Shown here piece by piece: positions 44,640-53,735 of a stretch of 64,000 bases of DNA. The stretch comes from Pseudomonas fragi (GTDB taxonomy: Bacteria > Pseudomonadota > Gammaproteobacteria > Pseudomonadales > Pseudomonadaceae): NCBI RefSeq assembly GCF_002269505.1, contig NZ_NQKQ01000002.1, positions 62,001 through 126,000 of the forward strand, given 5' to 3'. Position numbers and translations under genes: made by a program. Each line of letters starts with the position of its first letter. Position 1 is the stretch's first letter. The notes under the pieces are model-generated. The model saw nothing but the letters and a program-made list of their open reading frames with translations. It had not been told where the DNA came from and searched no databases.

Positions 44640-46089
44640 TTTCCTGCGCAAGTGGCATATGCCCCGCTCGCTACTGGGGCGCATGTTGTTGCTGACCCTG
44701 CTCGCCATCCTGCTGGCGCAAACCCTGTCTAGCGCAATCTGGCTGTCGCAGTTGCGTACCACGCAACTCGAAGGCCTGGTCAACAGCGCGCGCAGCATGG
44801 CGCACTCGATGAACGCCACCGTCGCCTACCTGCGTTCCCTGCCGCTGGCCTATCGCCCATTGGTGCTGGACCAATTGCGCAGCATGGGCGGTACGCGTTT
44901 TGTCGTAAGCCTCAACGACAAGCCGCTGGACATGCAAGTGTTGCCGACCACCCAGCGCAAGCAGGCGGTGCTGGATGCCGTGGATCAGGTGTTGCGCGAG
45001 GCCGTGGGGCCCAATGTCGAAATGTCGGTGCAGTTTGTCAGCCCCCAGGATCTGCGTATTTTCAATGCGGGTCTCAAGCTCGATGAGCTGCCGCGCTCCT
45101 GGGCGCATTTTGCGTTGACGCTGGAACCTGTCGATCCACCGATCCTGGTGACACAAATTCAGATGGTGCCAGGGGAGTGGCTATACATTGCGTCCTTGCT
45201 GCCCCAGCCCTATACCAGCCTTGAAGAAGAAGGGCTGCCGGCCTTGCAGGTGTGGTTTATCGTGCTCAGCAGTATTTTTCTGCTGTTGTTCATCGGCCTG
45301 TTGATGCACTGGCAAAGCCGGCCGCTCAAGCGTCTGGCGCGAGCTGCCCGGGACATGTCGCTGGGGGAGGACGAGGTCAAGCCGGTCGAGGTGGGCGGCG
45401 GCAGTGAAGTGGTTGAGGTGGCACGTGCGCTCAACACCATGCGCGCCCGCATCAGCCGTTACCTGACCGAGCGCGGCCAGTTGTTCAGTGCCATTTCCCA
45501 TGATTTGCGCACGCCCATTACCCGCTTGCGCCTGCGGGTCGAGCTGCTCGAAGACGAACAACTGCAATACAAATTCGGCCGTGATCTGGACGAGCTGGAA
45601 ATGCTGGTCAAAGGGGCGCTGCAATGCGTGAAAGACACTGATATTCACGAAAACATCGAAGCGGTGGATTTGAACCAGTTGCTCGATTGCCTGATCGAGC
45701 CTTACCTGCTGCCTCAGGGCAACGGTCGCGTAACGTTGCAGGGCCGGGCTGTCAGACCTTACTACGGCAAGCCGCTGGCGCTACGCCGCTGCATGGGTAA
45801 CCTGATCGACAATGCGCTCAAGTACGGCCACAACGCGCATTTGCGCATTGAGGACAATGAGCAGGCCTTTGTGCTGACAGTTGATGATGAGGGGCCTGGC
45901 GTGCCCGAGCAGCGTCTTGAGCAGGTGTTCGAACCGCACTTTCGCCTGTCCGGGCAGCAGCAGGGCTATGGGCTGGGGTTGGGGATTGCGCGCAGCATCG
46001 CCCATAGCCATGGCGGCGAGGTCAGCTTGCAGAACCTGCGTGCCGGCGGTCTGCGGGTTACTTTGCACTTGCCGCGAAATGGCGATTGA
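44629..46089 (+). CDS. gtrS: Sensor histidine kinase GtrS
   Basis: 486-residue membrane kinase paired with GltR. Membrane helices at about 20-40 and 205-230 flank a periplasmic sensor domain; a HAMP domain follows (PLKRLARAARDMS). Phosphoacceptor His291 is in FSAISHDLRTPITRLRLR. The ATPase domain has GNLIDNALKYG, DDEGPGVPE and GLGLGIARSIAHSHGG. The ligand in P. aeruginosa is 2-ketogluconate and 6-phosphogluconate as reported. Its last 32 bases overlap the 3' end of the AP2-like gene on the other strand. Confidence 0.92.
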   Translation: MTFNFLRKWHMPRSLLGRMLLLTLLAILLAQTLSSAIWLSQLRTTQLEGLVNSARSMAHSMNATVAYLRSLPLAYRPLVLDQLRSMGGTRFVVSLNDKPLDMQVLPTTQRKQAVLDAVDQVLREAVGPNVEMSVQFVSPQDLRIFNAGLKLDELPRSWAHFALTLEPVDPPILVTQIQMVPGEWLYIASLLPQPYTSLEEEGLPALQVWFIVLSSIFLLLFIGLLMHWQSRPLKRLARAARDMSLGEDEVKPVEVGGGSEVVEVARALNTMRARISRYLTERGQLFSAISHDLRTPITRLRLRVELLEDEQLQYKFGRDLDELEMLVKGALQCVKDTDIHENIEAVDLNQLLDCLIEPYLLPQGNGRVTLQGRAVRPYYGKPLALRRCMGNLIDNALKYGHNAHLRIEDNEQAFVLTVDDEGPGVPEQRLEQVFEPHFRLSGQQQGYGLGLGIARSIAHSHGGEVSLQNLRAGGLRVTLHLPRNGD

Positions 46090-46705
46090 TCGACAGGCTT
46101 GCCTGCTCCGGGCTGATGGGCAGCAGGGGTTCCAGATTGCCGGTTGAGACCTTTGTAATCCCGGTTCCAGGCGGGTGGTTGCTGTTCATCGCGGCGTTGA
46201 TACGGTTCTCCCGTACACGCCTGCTGGTCTGGCCGAAATGCTGTTGCAGCTTTTCCATGGCCACGTCGTAGGGTTCATCGCACAGCGTCAGCTGCCTCTG
46301 ACGCTCTTGTAGCGCCAGGTGTTTGGCTTCGTCATCGCCATACCGGTCAACGCGAAAGCTCTTGCTCAGGTTGTAGCCGTGAATGCGGGTTGTCGCACGC
46401 CAGTATTCGATCTGGTTGGAGCGGACCCGGTACACCCCCGGATGACCGCTGGTGTTGTGGGGCATAAGGCGCTGGCGGTTTTCATAGGAGAATGCCTGGG
46501 GCATTTTCAGCACCAGCTGGTTGCGCATGTTTTCAGCGGCCTCCAGAGCCGCCGCCGGCGTCGCGTAGTTGGCGAAATTGAAACAATGGACATGTATTTT
46601 GCCCGAGCGGCGAATGTCCAGTTTCCAGGCGCAGGGGTTACCGTCCGGGTCTTGTAGCTGGCTGATAAGACAGTGATTTTGAGGTGCTGCGCGCTGTTTT
46701 GGCAT
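46058..46705 (-). CDS. AP2-domain-like protein, possible DNA-binding regulator
   Basis: 215 residues. The clearest domain is at about 85-140 (SGHPGVYRVR...YWRATTRI.GYNLSKSFRVDRYGDDEAKHLALQERQRQL): three short beta strands with GV and YWRA followed by an amphipathic helix, as in the AP2/ERF fold. A second, weaker unit precedes it at about 25-65 (AWKLDIRRSGKIHVHCFNFANYATPAAALEAAENMRNQL), so the protein looks like two AP2-like units in tandem plus a polar C-terminal tail. No HNH nuclease or integrase domain is attached. ATG 46705 has GGAG 9 bases ahead; ATG 46714 is too close to it. Position between gtrS and gtsA hints at a role in sugar-gene control; function is unproven. Confidence 0.7.
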   Translation of the reverse strand: MPKQRAAPQNHCLISQLQDPDGNPCAWKLDIRRSGKIHVHCFNFANYATPAAALEAAENMRNQLVLKMPQAFSYENRQRLMPHNTSGHPGVYRVRSNQIEYWRATTRIHGYNLSKSFRVDRYGDDEAKHLALQERQRQLTLCDEPYDVAMEKLQQHFGQTSRRVRENRINAAMNSNHPPGTGITKVSTGNLEPLLPISPEQASLSINRHFAASAK

Positions 46706-47036
46706 GAGACTCATCTCCTGATGGGGGCCAGCATCCGTTCTAGAACTGTGGCGAAGTGTTGCAGACTCGCTGAAGTTTTTTTCAGGTTCAACGTGGGAAA
46801 ACGACTTCGGGATGCGTCCTACAGGTAACGCGGAAAATACCTTGCGTGTATTTGGGCGCTGCTTTAATGACCTCAGGAATCTGCAGTCAGATGACGTTGA
46901 AATGTCTCGCCGCCATGTCACAGAGTTGTGACATTTTGGCGTCTGTTCGTTACGTGCGGGCTGGCGGTGATGGATACACTCTTTGGCAGCGCAAGCAAAA
47001 GACTTGCACAGCTATAACAACAAGAAAGGTCTCGAC
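46706..47036. promoter_or_regulatory. Control region of the gts operon
   Basis: 331 bp between the divergent AP2-like gene and gtsA. It contains a perfect 20-bp palindrome at 46915-46934 and must hold the gts promoter; an AAGAAAGG ribosome site precedes gtsA. I see no HexR-type TTGT-N7-ACAA site and no gene. Confidence 0.55.
46915..46934. promoter_or_regulatory. Perfect 20-bp palindrome upstream of gtsA
   Basis: ATGTCACA-GAGT-TGTGACAT. The half-sites face the opposite way from a Crp/Vfr site (TGTGA-N6-TCACA), so it is not a Vfr box. Its place 103-122 bases upstream of gtsA and between gtrS/AP2-like and gts makes it a candidate operator for GltR or for the AP2-like protein. Confidence 0.5.
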
Positions 47037-48326
47037 ATGAATTCATTCAATCGCCTCGCCGTTGTCATTTCGCTTGCTACCTTATTTCCCATGACTGCTT
47101 ATGCGGCTGCTCCTGCCGACTCCAAAGGCACCGTTGAAGTGGTGCACTGGTGGACCTCCGGTGGCGAAGCCAAAGCGGTTGATGTGCTTAAAAAACTGAT
47201 CGAAAAAGACGGTTACACCTGGCAAGACAGTGCTGTAGCAGGTGGCGGTGGCGCCGCGGCCATGACCGTACTCAAGACCCGCGCAGTATCCGGCAACCCG
47301 CCGTCAGCAGCACAAATCAAGGGGCCGGACCTGCAAGAGTGGGGCGCACTCGGCTTGCTGACCAACCTCGATGAGGTGTCCAAGGCCAATAACTGGGACA
47401 CCCTGCTGTCCAAAACCGTCTCCGACACCATGAAGTACGACGGCCATTACGTGGCGGTACCGGTGAACATTCACCGGGTGAACTGGTTGTGGATCAACCC
47501 TGAAGTATTCAAAAAAGCCGGCATCGACAAAGCTCCCACCACCCTTGATGAACTCTTCGCAGCAGGCGACAAGCTCAAGGCCGCCGGTTTTATCCCCCTG
47601 GCCCACGGTGGCCAGCCGTGGCAGGACAGCACGGTCTTCGAAGACCTGGTGCTGAGCGTCATGGGCCCTGAAGGCTACAAAAAAGCCTTCGTCGATCTGG
47701 ATGAAAAAACCCTCACCGGCCCGCAGATGGCTGAAGTGTTCAGCAAGCTGAAAAAGCTCCAGGGCTATATGGACCCGGACGGTACCGGCCAGGACTGGAA
47801 CCTGGAAGCCGCCAAGGTGATCAACGGCAAGGCCGGCATGCAGATCATGGGTGACTGGGCGAAAAGCGAGTGGGCGGCTGCAGGTAAAAAAGCCGGCACT
47901 GATTTCGAGTGCGTACCATTTCCGGGCACCAAAGGCAGTTTTACCTACAACATCGACTCGTTGGCGATGTTCAAACTGTCGGCGAAAAACAACACGCCGG
48001 GCAATATCGCCGCGCAAAACGACGTGGCCAAAGTCGCGCTTGAGCCTGAATTCCAGTACGTGTTCAACCAGAACAAAGGCTCGATCCCGGTACGCAGTGA
48101 CCTGGACATGAGCAAGTTCGACAGCTGTGCCCAGGCCTCGGCCAAAGACTTCGCCGAAGCAGGCACCAGCCACGCTCAACTGCCGAGCATGGCCCACAAC
48201 ATGGCCACTTCGCTGGCGGTGCAGGGCGCGATTTTCGACACTGTGAGCAACTTCATGAGCGACAAGAGTGCTGATCCGGCCACGGCGGGTAAAAAACTGT
48301 ACTCAGCGATCAAGTCCGCCCAGTAA
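47037..48326 (+). CDS. gtsA: Glucose/mannose ABC transporter, binding protein
   Basis: 429-residue family-1 periplasmic sugar-binding protein. Signal peptide 1-23 (cleavage about TAYA-AAP). Typical N-terminal [25 protein letters not shown], hinge region [19 protein letters not shown] and Trp-rich sugar site ([24 protein letters not shown]). It delivers glucose to GtsBCD. First gene of gtsABCD-oprB; a hairpin after it probably raises its abundance relative to the permeases. Confidence 0.93.
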   Translation: MNSFNRLAVVISLATLFPMTAYAAAPADSKGTVEVVHWWTSGGEAKAVDVLKKLIEKDGYTWQDSAVAGGGGAAAMTVLKTRAVSGNPPSAAQIKGPDLQEWGALGLLTNLDEVSKANNWDTLLSKTVSDTMKYDGHYVAVPVNIHRVNWLWINPEVFKKAGIDKAPTTLDELFAAGDKLKAAGFIPLAHGGQPWQDSTVFEDLVLSVMGPEGYKKAFVDLDEKTLTGPQMAEVFSKLKKLQGYMDPDGTGQDWNLEAAKVINGKAGMQIMGDWAKSEWAAAGKKAGTDFECVPFPGTKGSFTYNIDSLAMFKLSAKNNTPGNIAAQNDVAKVALEPEFQYVFNQNKGSIPVRSDLDMSKFDSCAQASAKDFAEAGTSHAQLPSMAHNMATSLAVQGAIFDTVSNFMSDKSADPATAGKKLYSAIKSAQ

Positions 48327-48342
48327 TTCGTTGATCTGACCC

Positions 48343-48360
48343 GCCACGTTCGCGCGTGGC
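48343..48360 (+). other. Hairpin after gtsA
   Basis: GCCACG-TTCGCG-CGTGGC stem-loop in the 103-bp gap between gtsA and gtsB, 17 bp beyond the stop codon, followed by a C-rich run rather than T's. A typical position for a 3' stabiliser of the binding-protein message. Confidence 0.5.
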
Positions 48361-48429
48361 TCCCCCTTATCCCTGGTTGTGCGGCATCTGCGTGGGCAGA
48401 TGCCGGCATACCCTGCCGGGAGTATTTCG

Positions 48430-49338
48430 ATGAGTTCCGTGGCTGTGTTCAGCAAGGCCTCGCCGTTCGATGCGTTGCAACGCTGGTTGCCCAAGCTGGT
48501 CTTGGCTCCGAGCATGCTGATCGTGTTGGTCGGCTTTTATGGCTACATTTTTTGGACGTTTTTGCTTTCGTTCACCAACTCCAGCTTTATGCCCAGCTAC
48601 CAATGGGTTGGCCTGCAGCAATACGCCCGCTTGATGGCCAATGACCGCTGGTGGGTCGCGAGCAAAAACCTGGCAGTGTTTGGCGGCATGTTTATCGTCA
48701 TCAGCCTGGTGATTGGCGTGTTCCTGGCGATACTGCTCGACCAGAGGATCCGCAAGGAAGGCTTTATCCGCACCATTTATCTGTACCCGATGGCGCTGTC
48801 GATGATCGTCACCGGTACGGCCTGGAAATGGCTGCTCAATCCGGGCCTGGGGCTGGATAAAATGCTGCGTGACTGGGGCTGGGAAGGTTTTCGCTTTGAC
48901 TGGCTGCTGGATCAGGATCGGGTGGTGTACTGCCTGGTGATCGCGGCGGTATGGCAGGCCTCGGGGTTTGTCATGGCGATGTTTCTGGCCGGGTTGCGCG
49001 GGGTTGATCAGTCGATCATTCGTGCCGCTCAGGTCGACGGCGCAAGTTTGCCGACCATCTACCTGCGCATTGTCCTGCCGAGCCTGCGGCCGGTGTTTTT
49101 CAGCGCCTTCATGATCCTTGCGCACATTGCCATCAAGAGCTTCGACCTGGTGTCGGCGATGACTGCCGGTGGCCCGGGTTATTCCTCGGACCTGCCTGCG
49201 ATGTTCATGTACTCCTTCACCTTCAGCCGTGGGCAAATGGGCATAGGTTCTGCCAGTGCGATCATGATGCTGGGTGCGATTCTGGCCATTCTCGTGCCGT
49301 ATCTGTATTCCGAGCTGAGGAACAAGCGCCATGATTAA
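48430..49338 (+). CDS. gtsB: Glucose ABC transporter permease GtsB
   Basis: 302-residue MalF-type permease with six membrane helices. The cytoplasmic EAA-like loop that docks the ATPase is visible at about 195-215 (GVDQSIIRAAQVDGASLPTIYLRIVLPSLRPV). ATG 48430 is used because the frame upstream to 48379 includes the hairpin-proximal leader and lacks a ribosome site. It overlaps gtsC by 8 bases. Confidence 0.93.
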   Translation: MSSVAVFSKASPFDALQRWLPKLVLAPSMLIVLVGFYGYIFWTFLLSFTNSSFMPSYQWVGLQQYARLMANDRWWVASKNLAVFGGMFIVISLVIGVFLAILLDQRIRKEGFIRTIYLYPMALSMIVTGTAWKWLLNPGLGLDKMLRDWGWEGFRFDWLLDQDRVVYCLVIAAVWQASGFVMAMFLAGLRGVDQSIIRAAQVDGASLPTIYLRIVLPSLRPVFFSAFMILAHIAIKSFDLVSAMTAGGPGYSSDLPAMFMYSFTFSRGQMGIGSASAIMMLGAILAILVPYLYSELRNKRHD

Positions 49339-50167
49339 TGCTCAGCGTTTTACCTTCAGCCGTGTGGCGATCTACGCCACCCTGATCCTTGCAGCGGCGG
49401 TGTATCTGGTGCCGCTGGTGGTGATGCTGCTTACCAGCTTCAAAACCCCGGAAGACATCCGCACCGGCAACCTGCTGAGCTGGCCGCAGGTGATCGACGG
49501 TATCGGCTGGATCAAGGCCTGGGACACGGTGGGCGGGTATTTCTGGAACTCGGTGAAAATCACCGTGCCAGCGGTACTGATCTCGACCTTTATCGGCGCC
49601 ATGAACGGTTATGTCTTGTCGATGTGGCGTTTTCGCGGTTCGCAGCTGTTTTTCGGCCTGTTACTGTTCGGTTGCTTCCTGCCGTTTCAGACCGTATTGC
49701 TGCCGGCCTCGTTCACCATCGGCAAACTGGGCCTGGCCAACACCACGACGGGTTTGGTGCTGGTGCACGTGGTCTATGGCCTGGCCTTTACCACGCTGTT
49801 TTTCCGCAACTACTACGTGAGCATCCCGGATGCGCTGGTCAAGGCTGCGCGACTGGACGGTGCGGGCTTCTTCACTATTTTCGGGCGGATTTTGCTGCCG
49901 ATGTCGGTGCCGATCGTCATGGTTTGCCTGATCTGGCAATTCACTCAAATCTGGAACGACTTTCTGTTTGGTGTGGTGTTTGCCAGTGGCGATGCGCAGC
50001 CGATTACGGTGGCGCTCAATAACCTGGTCAATACCAGCACCGGCGCCAAGGAATACAACGTCGATATGGCTGCGGCCATGATCGCGGGGCTGCCGACGCT
50101 GCTGGTCTACATCTTTGCGGGCAAGTATTTTCTGCGCGGGCTGACGTCCGGCGCGGTCAAGGGGTAA
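49331..50167 (+). CDS. gtsC: Glucose ABC transporter permease GtsC
   Basis: 278-residue MalG-type permease, six membrane helices. The docking loop reads YYVSIPDALVKAARLDGAGFFTIFGRILLPMSVP at about 160-190, and the C-terminus QRG-like FLRGLTSGAVKG is typical. Partner of GtsB in the channel. Overlaps gtsB; gtsD follows after 3 bp. Confidence 0.93.
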   Translation: MINAQRFTFSRVAIYATLILAAAVYLVPLVVMLLTSFKTPEDIRTGNLLSWPQVIDGIGWIKAWDTVGGYFWNSVKITVPAVLISTFIGAMNGYVLSMWRFRGSQLFFGLLLFGCFLPFQTVLLPASFTIGKLGLANTTTGLVLVHVVYGLAFTTLFFRNYYVSIPDALVKAARLDGAGFFTIFGRILLPMSVPIVMVCLIWQFTQIWNDFLFGVVFASGDAQPITVALNNLVNTSTGAKEYNVDMAAAMIAGLPTLLVYIFAGKYFLRGLTSGAVKG

Positions 50168-50170
50168 GGC

Positions 50171-51331
50171 ATGGCGACTCTAGAATTACGCAACGTAAAT
50201 AAAACCTACGGCAAGGGTTTGCCCGACACGCTTAAAAACATCGAACTGAAAATCGATGACGGCGAGTTCCTGATTCTGGTCGGGCCTTCGGGCTGCGGCA
50301 AATCGACCCTGATGAACTGTATTGCCGGTCTTGAGACCATCAGTGGCGGGGCGATTCTGGTGGACGATGCCGATATCAGCGGCATGAGCCCCAAGGACCG
50401 TGATATCGCCATGGTGTTTCAGTCCTATGCGCTGTACCCGACCATGAGTGTGCGCGACAACATCGCCTTCGGTCTCAAAATCCGCAAGATGAGCGCTGCA
50501 GCCATTGATGAAGAGGTGGCGCGGGTGTCCAAGCTGCTGCAAATCGAACACCTGCTGAGCCGCAAGCCCGGCCAGCTGTCCGGTGGCCAGCAACAGCGGG
50601 TGGCCATGGGCCGGGCGCTGGCGCGGCGACCGAAGATTTATCTGTTTGACGAGCCGTTGTCCAACCTCGACGCCAAGCTGCGGGTCGAGATGCGTACCGA
50701 AATGAAACTGATGCACCAGCGCCTCAAAACCACCACCGTCTACGTTACCCACGACCAGATCGAAGCCATGACCCTGGGCGACAAGGTGGCGGTGATGAAG
50801 GACGGCATCATCCAGCAGTTCGGAACCCCGAAGCAGATCTACAACGATCCGGCCAACCTGTTTGTCGCCAGTTTTATCGGTTCACCGCCGATGAACTTCA
50901 TCCCTCTGCGTTTGCAACGTCGCGACGGCCGTTTGCTGGCCCTGCTCGACAGCGGTCAGGCGCGTTGCGAATTGCCACTCGGCATGCAGGACGCAGGGCT
51001 CGAAGACCGTGACGTGATCGTGGGCATCCGCGCCGAGCAGATTGTGCTGGCGCCTGCCGAGGCCAATGGCCTGCCGGTGATTCGCGCAGAGGTGCAGGTT
51101 GTCGAACCGACCGGCCCGGACACCCTGGTTTTCGTAACCCTCAACGGCATCAAAGTGTGCTGCCGTATGGCCCCGGATGATGCCCCTGCGGTCGGCCAGA
51201 GCCTCAATTTGCAGTTCGATCCCGCCAAAGTGCTACTGTTTGATGCGAATACGGGTGAGCGTCTTGGGGCGATGAGTTCGCCTCAAGCTCAAGGCCGGGC
51301 TGATAACGTGGCGCAATTCAAGGGTCGTTAA
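50171..51331 (+). CDS. gtsD: Glucose ABC transporter ATP-binding protein GtsD
   Basis: 386-residue MalK/UgpC-type ATPase. Walker [10 protein letters not shown] (38-46), Q-loop [10 protein letters not shown], signature [15 protein letters not shown], Walker [14 protein letters not shown] and the switch His in [12 protein letters not shown]. The C-terminal TOBE/regulatory domain (about 240-370) could be a target for regulation by unphosphorylated PTS or sugar signals as in MalK. Energises GtsABC. Confidence 0.95.
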   Translation: MATLELRNVNKTYGKGLPDTLKNIELKIDDGEFLILVGPSGCGKSTLMNCIAGLETISGGAILVDDADISGMSPKDRDIAMVFQSYALYPTMSVRDNIAFGLKIRKMSAAAIDEEVARVSKLLQIEHLLSRKPGQLSGGQQQRVAMGRALARRPKIYLFDEPLSNLDAKLRVEMRTEMKLMHQRLKTTTVYVTHDQIEAMTLGDKVAVMKDGIIQQFGTPKQIYNDPANLFVASFIGSPPMNFIPLRLQRRDGRLLALLDSGQARCELPLGMQDAGLEDRDVIVGIRAEQIVLAPAEANGLPVIRAEVQVVEPTGPDTLVFVTLNGIKVCCRMAPDDAPAVGQSLNLQFDPAKVLLFDANTGERLGAMSSPQAQGRADNVAQFKGR

Positions 51332-51414
51332 GTCAACAGGGAGCCTGTTTGCGGGCCTCCTTGAGTTGTGCCGCGTTAAACAAAGCCAATAAGAAGACAA
51401 CGAGGATTAAAGGG

Positions 51415-52752
51415 ATGACTAACAGAATGACCCGTACCCGTCTGGCCTGCCAGCTATCGGCTATTGTCGCGCTAGGTCTGGGTGCAAGCAGTGTCTACGC
51501 TGACGAAGCCTTCAGCGCCGATTCGAAATGGATGACGGGCGACTGGGGTGGTGAGCGTACCAAACTGATCGAACAGGGGATCGACATCAAGGCTGATTAC
51601 GTCGGAGAAGTGGGTGCCAACCTGCATGGCGGCTACAACGACGACAAGACGGCGCGCTACAGCGACCAGTTTGGTCTGGGCGTGGCCCTGGACCTGCAAA
51701 AGCTGTGGGGCTGGGACAATACCCAGGCCAAGATCCAGCTGACCAACCGTAATGGTCAGAATATCTCCAATGACCGTGTCGGTGATCCGCGTGCTGGCAC
51801 TCTGAGTTCCTCTCAGGAAGTCTATGGCCGTGGCCATATGGTGCGTCTGACCCAATTGTGGATTCAGCACCAGTTCCTCGACGGCAAGCTGGACGTCAAG
51901 GCCGGTTACTTCGGCGAAGGCGAAGACTTCAACACCTTCCCGTGTGAATTCCAGAACCTGGCGTTCTGTGGCTCGCAGGTGGGTAACTGGGCCACCAACG
52001 TCTGGTACAACTGGCCGGTCAGCCAGGCGGCACTGCGTGTGAAGTACAACATTACACCTGAGCTGTACGCGCAAATCGGTGCGTACAACCAGAACCCGTC
52101 GCAACTGGAGCACGGTAACGGCTTCAAACTCAGTGGCAGCGGTACCAAGGGCACCGTGCTGCCGGTTGAACTGGTGTGGTCGCCCAAGGTCAACGACCTC
52201 CCGGGCGAATACCGTGTCGGTTACTACAAAAGCACGGCGCCTGCCGATGACGTGAAGGTCAATATCACCAATGATGGTGAGGACTACCGCGTACGTGACA
52301 GCAAGCATGGTTACTGGTTTGTCGTGCAGCAGCAACTCACCAGCCACAACGGTGACGCCTCGCGCGGTCTGCATATCGCGGCCAACGCCACCTTCCACGA
52401 CAAGCAAACCAACATCGTAGACAACTACCAATCGCTGATGTTTGTGTACAAGGGCCCGTTCGATGCCCGGCCCAAGGATGACATCGGTATCGGCGCCGCC
52501 CGTATCCATGTTAACGATGATGTGAAGAAAAGCGCCGAGCTGATCAATGCGTCCATCGGTGCCACCGATTACAGTGACCCGCTGTACACGCCGCTGCGTA
52601 ACACCGAGTACAACTACGAACTCAACTACGGCTTCCACGTGACCAACTGGCTGACGGTGCGTCCAAACCTGCAGTACATCACTCACCCGGGTGGTGTGGA
52701 CCAGGTAGACAACGCATTGGTGGCCGGACTGAAAATTCAGTCGACGTTCTAA
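51415..52752 (+). CDS. oprB: Carbohydrate-selective porin OprB
   Basis: 445-residue outer-membrane porin for glucose and related sugars. Signal peptide about 1-32 (ends SVYA-DEAF); N-terminal mature SKWMTGDWGGERTKLIEQGIDIKADYVGEVG is diagnostic for OprB; the rest is 16-strand barrel sequence with alternate aromatic girdles and ends in an aromatic residue (LKIQSTF). Translation probably starts at ATG 51415 after AGGATTAAAGGG; ATG 51427 is possible. Last gene before the terminator, so gtsABCD-oprB form one operon. Confidence 0.94.
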   Translation: MTNRMTRTRLACQLSAIVALGLGASSVYADEAFSADSKWMTGDWGGERTKLIEQGIDIKADYVGEVGANLHGGYNDDKTARYSDQFGLGVALDLQKLWGWDNTQAKIQLTNRNGQNISNDRVGDPRAGTLSSSQEVYGRGHMVRLTQLWIQHQFLDGKLDVKAGYFGEGEDFNTFPCEFQNLAFCGSQVGNWATNVWYNWPVSQAALRVKYNITPELYAQIGAYNQNPSQLEHGNGFKLSGSGTKGTVLPVELVWSPKVNDLPGEYRVGYYKSTAPADDVKVNITNDGEDYRVRDSKHGYWFVVQQQLTSHNGDASRGLHIAANATFHDKQTNIVDNYQSLMFVYKGPFDARPKDDIGIGAARIHVNDDVKKSAELINASIGATDYSDPLYTPLRNTEYNYELNYGFHVTNWLTVRPNLQYITHPGGVDQVDNALVAGLKIQSTF

Positions 52753-52777
52753 ATGCGCTAAGCTCCTTGTTTTTCCA

Positions 52778-52806
52778 GCGGATAGCCTTGGCTATCCGCT
52801 TTTTTT
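52778..52806 (+). terminator. Intrinsic terminator after oprB
   Basis: AGCGGATAGCC-TT-GGCTATCCGCT followed by TTTTTT: a perfect 11-bp stem, ends the gts-oprB transcript. Confidence 0.92.
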
Positions 52807-52849
52807 CGGGGCTGCACACCTCGGCGCATGAATTTCAGGACTGCGGCAC

Positions 52850-53713
52850 ATGCATGAGCATCCGCTTCACCGTTTTTTCAAATCCAGGCGCGAGCAGCCG
52901 GTCTTCCAGTGGGAGCGTTTTCAGCAGCGCGACGTTCTGGTGATCGATCATCCGCATTGCCAGGCGGTGTTCAGTCGTCAGGGCGCGCAGCTGCTGCACT
53001 TTCAGCCGACCGGGCAAAAGCCCTGGCTGTGGTGCGCTGCCAAGTGGCCGCAAGTGGGGGCGATCCGCGGTGGGGTGCCGATTTTCTGGCCCTGGTACGG
53101 CCGTCATCCCAGTGAAAACGCCTGGCCATCCCATGGCTGGGCGCGCTTGATCGACTGGAAGCTGCTCGACAGCAGCAGCGACGAAGAAGGGGTGACCCTG
53201 CACTGGCGTTTGCAACTGTGCGATTGGCAGGTGGATTTGCATGCGCGGCTGGGCGAAGAAATGGAATTGCGCCTGAGCACCGAACATCAGGACGACGAAC
53301 CTTGTCAGGTGAGCCAGGCGTTGCGCGCTTACTGGCGTATTGGAGATGTTGCTGAGGTAGCGCTGTCCGGGCTGGACGGTGCGCACGGCTACGACCACTT
53401 GAACCGAGAGGCTTGCCAGCAGCAGGGTGAGTTACGGGTGGGGGGTGGTTGTCAGCGGGTATTTCAGCATGATGGCGAAATGAAACTTAATGATCACGCC
53501 TGGCAACGGGCTTTGAACATCGACACGGGTGAGCAGGGCAGCACGGTGGTCTGGCATCCGGGCAAGCGGCCGTTGCTGGGGGTGAGCTGGAACGAAGTGA
53601 TGGGCTTTGTGTGTGTGGAGTCCACGAGTGGCGGTACTCATAACCAGGCCCTTGCCCCGGGCGAGCAGGCTCATTTGAGCTTGCAGGCGAGGGCGGGGCT
53701 GTGCAGCGTCTGA
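52850..53713 (+). CDS. Glucose-6-phosphate 1-epimerase (hexose-6-P mutarotase)
   Basis: 287-residue YeaD-like aldose-1-epimerase-fold enzyme interconverting the anomers of glucose 6-phosphate. Family motifs GGVPIFWPWYGRHP, SHGWARLIDW (the active-site His), and the phosphate-contacting Arg residues. It should supply the beta anomer preferred by Zwf. Located after oprB beyond its terminator and convergent with hexR, 22 bp apart. Confidence 0.85.
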   Translation: MHEHPLHRFFKSRREQPVFQWERFQQRDVLVIDHPHCQAVFSRQGAQLLHFQPTGQKPWLWCAAKWPQVGAIRGGVPIFWPWYGRHPSENAWPSHGWARLIDWKLLDSSSDEEGVTLHWRLQLCDWQVDLHARLGEEMELRLSTEHQDDEPCQVSQALRAYWRIGDVAEVALSGLDGAHGYDHLNREACQQQGELRVGGGCQRVFQHDGEMKLNDHAWQRALNIDTGEQGSTVVWHPGKRPLLGVSWNEVMGFVCVESTSGGTHNQALAPGEQAHLSLQARAGLCSV

Positions 53714-53735
53714 TGGAGCATTATCAAGCGATTGC

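Noticed and set aside
46058..46089. Frameshift or gene fusion between gtrS and the AP2-like gene
   Set aside because: The two genes are on opposite strands and merely overlap by 32 bases at their 3' ends; both frames are complete.
46915..46934. Vfr/Crp binding site
   Set aside because: The half-sites are TCACA-N4-TGTGA, the reverse of TGTGA-N6-TCACA, so it does not fit the Crp/Vfr consensus.
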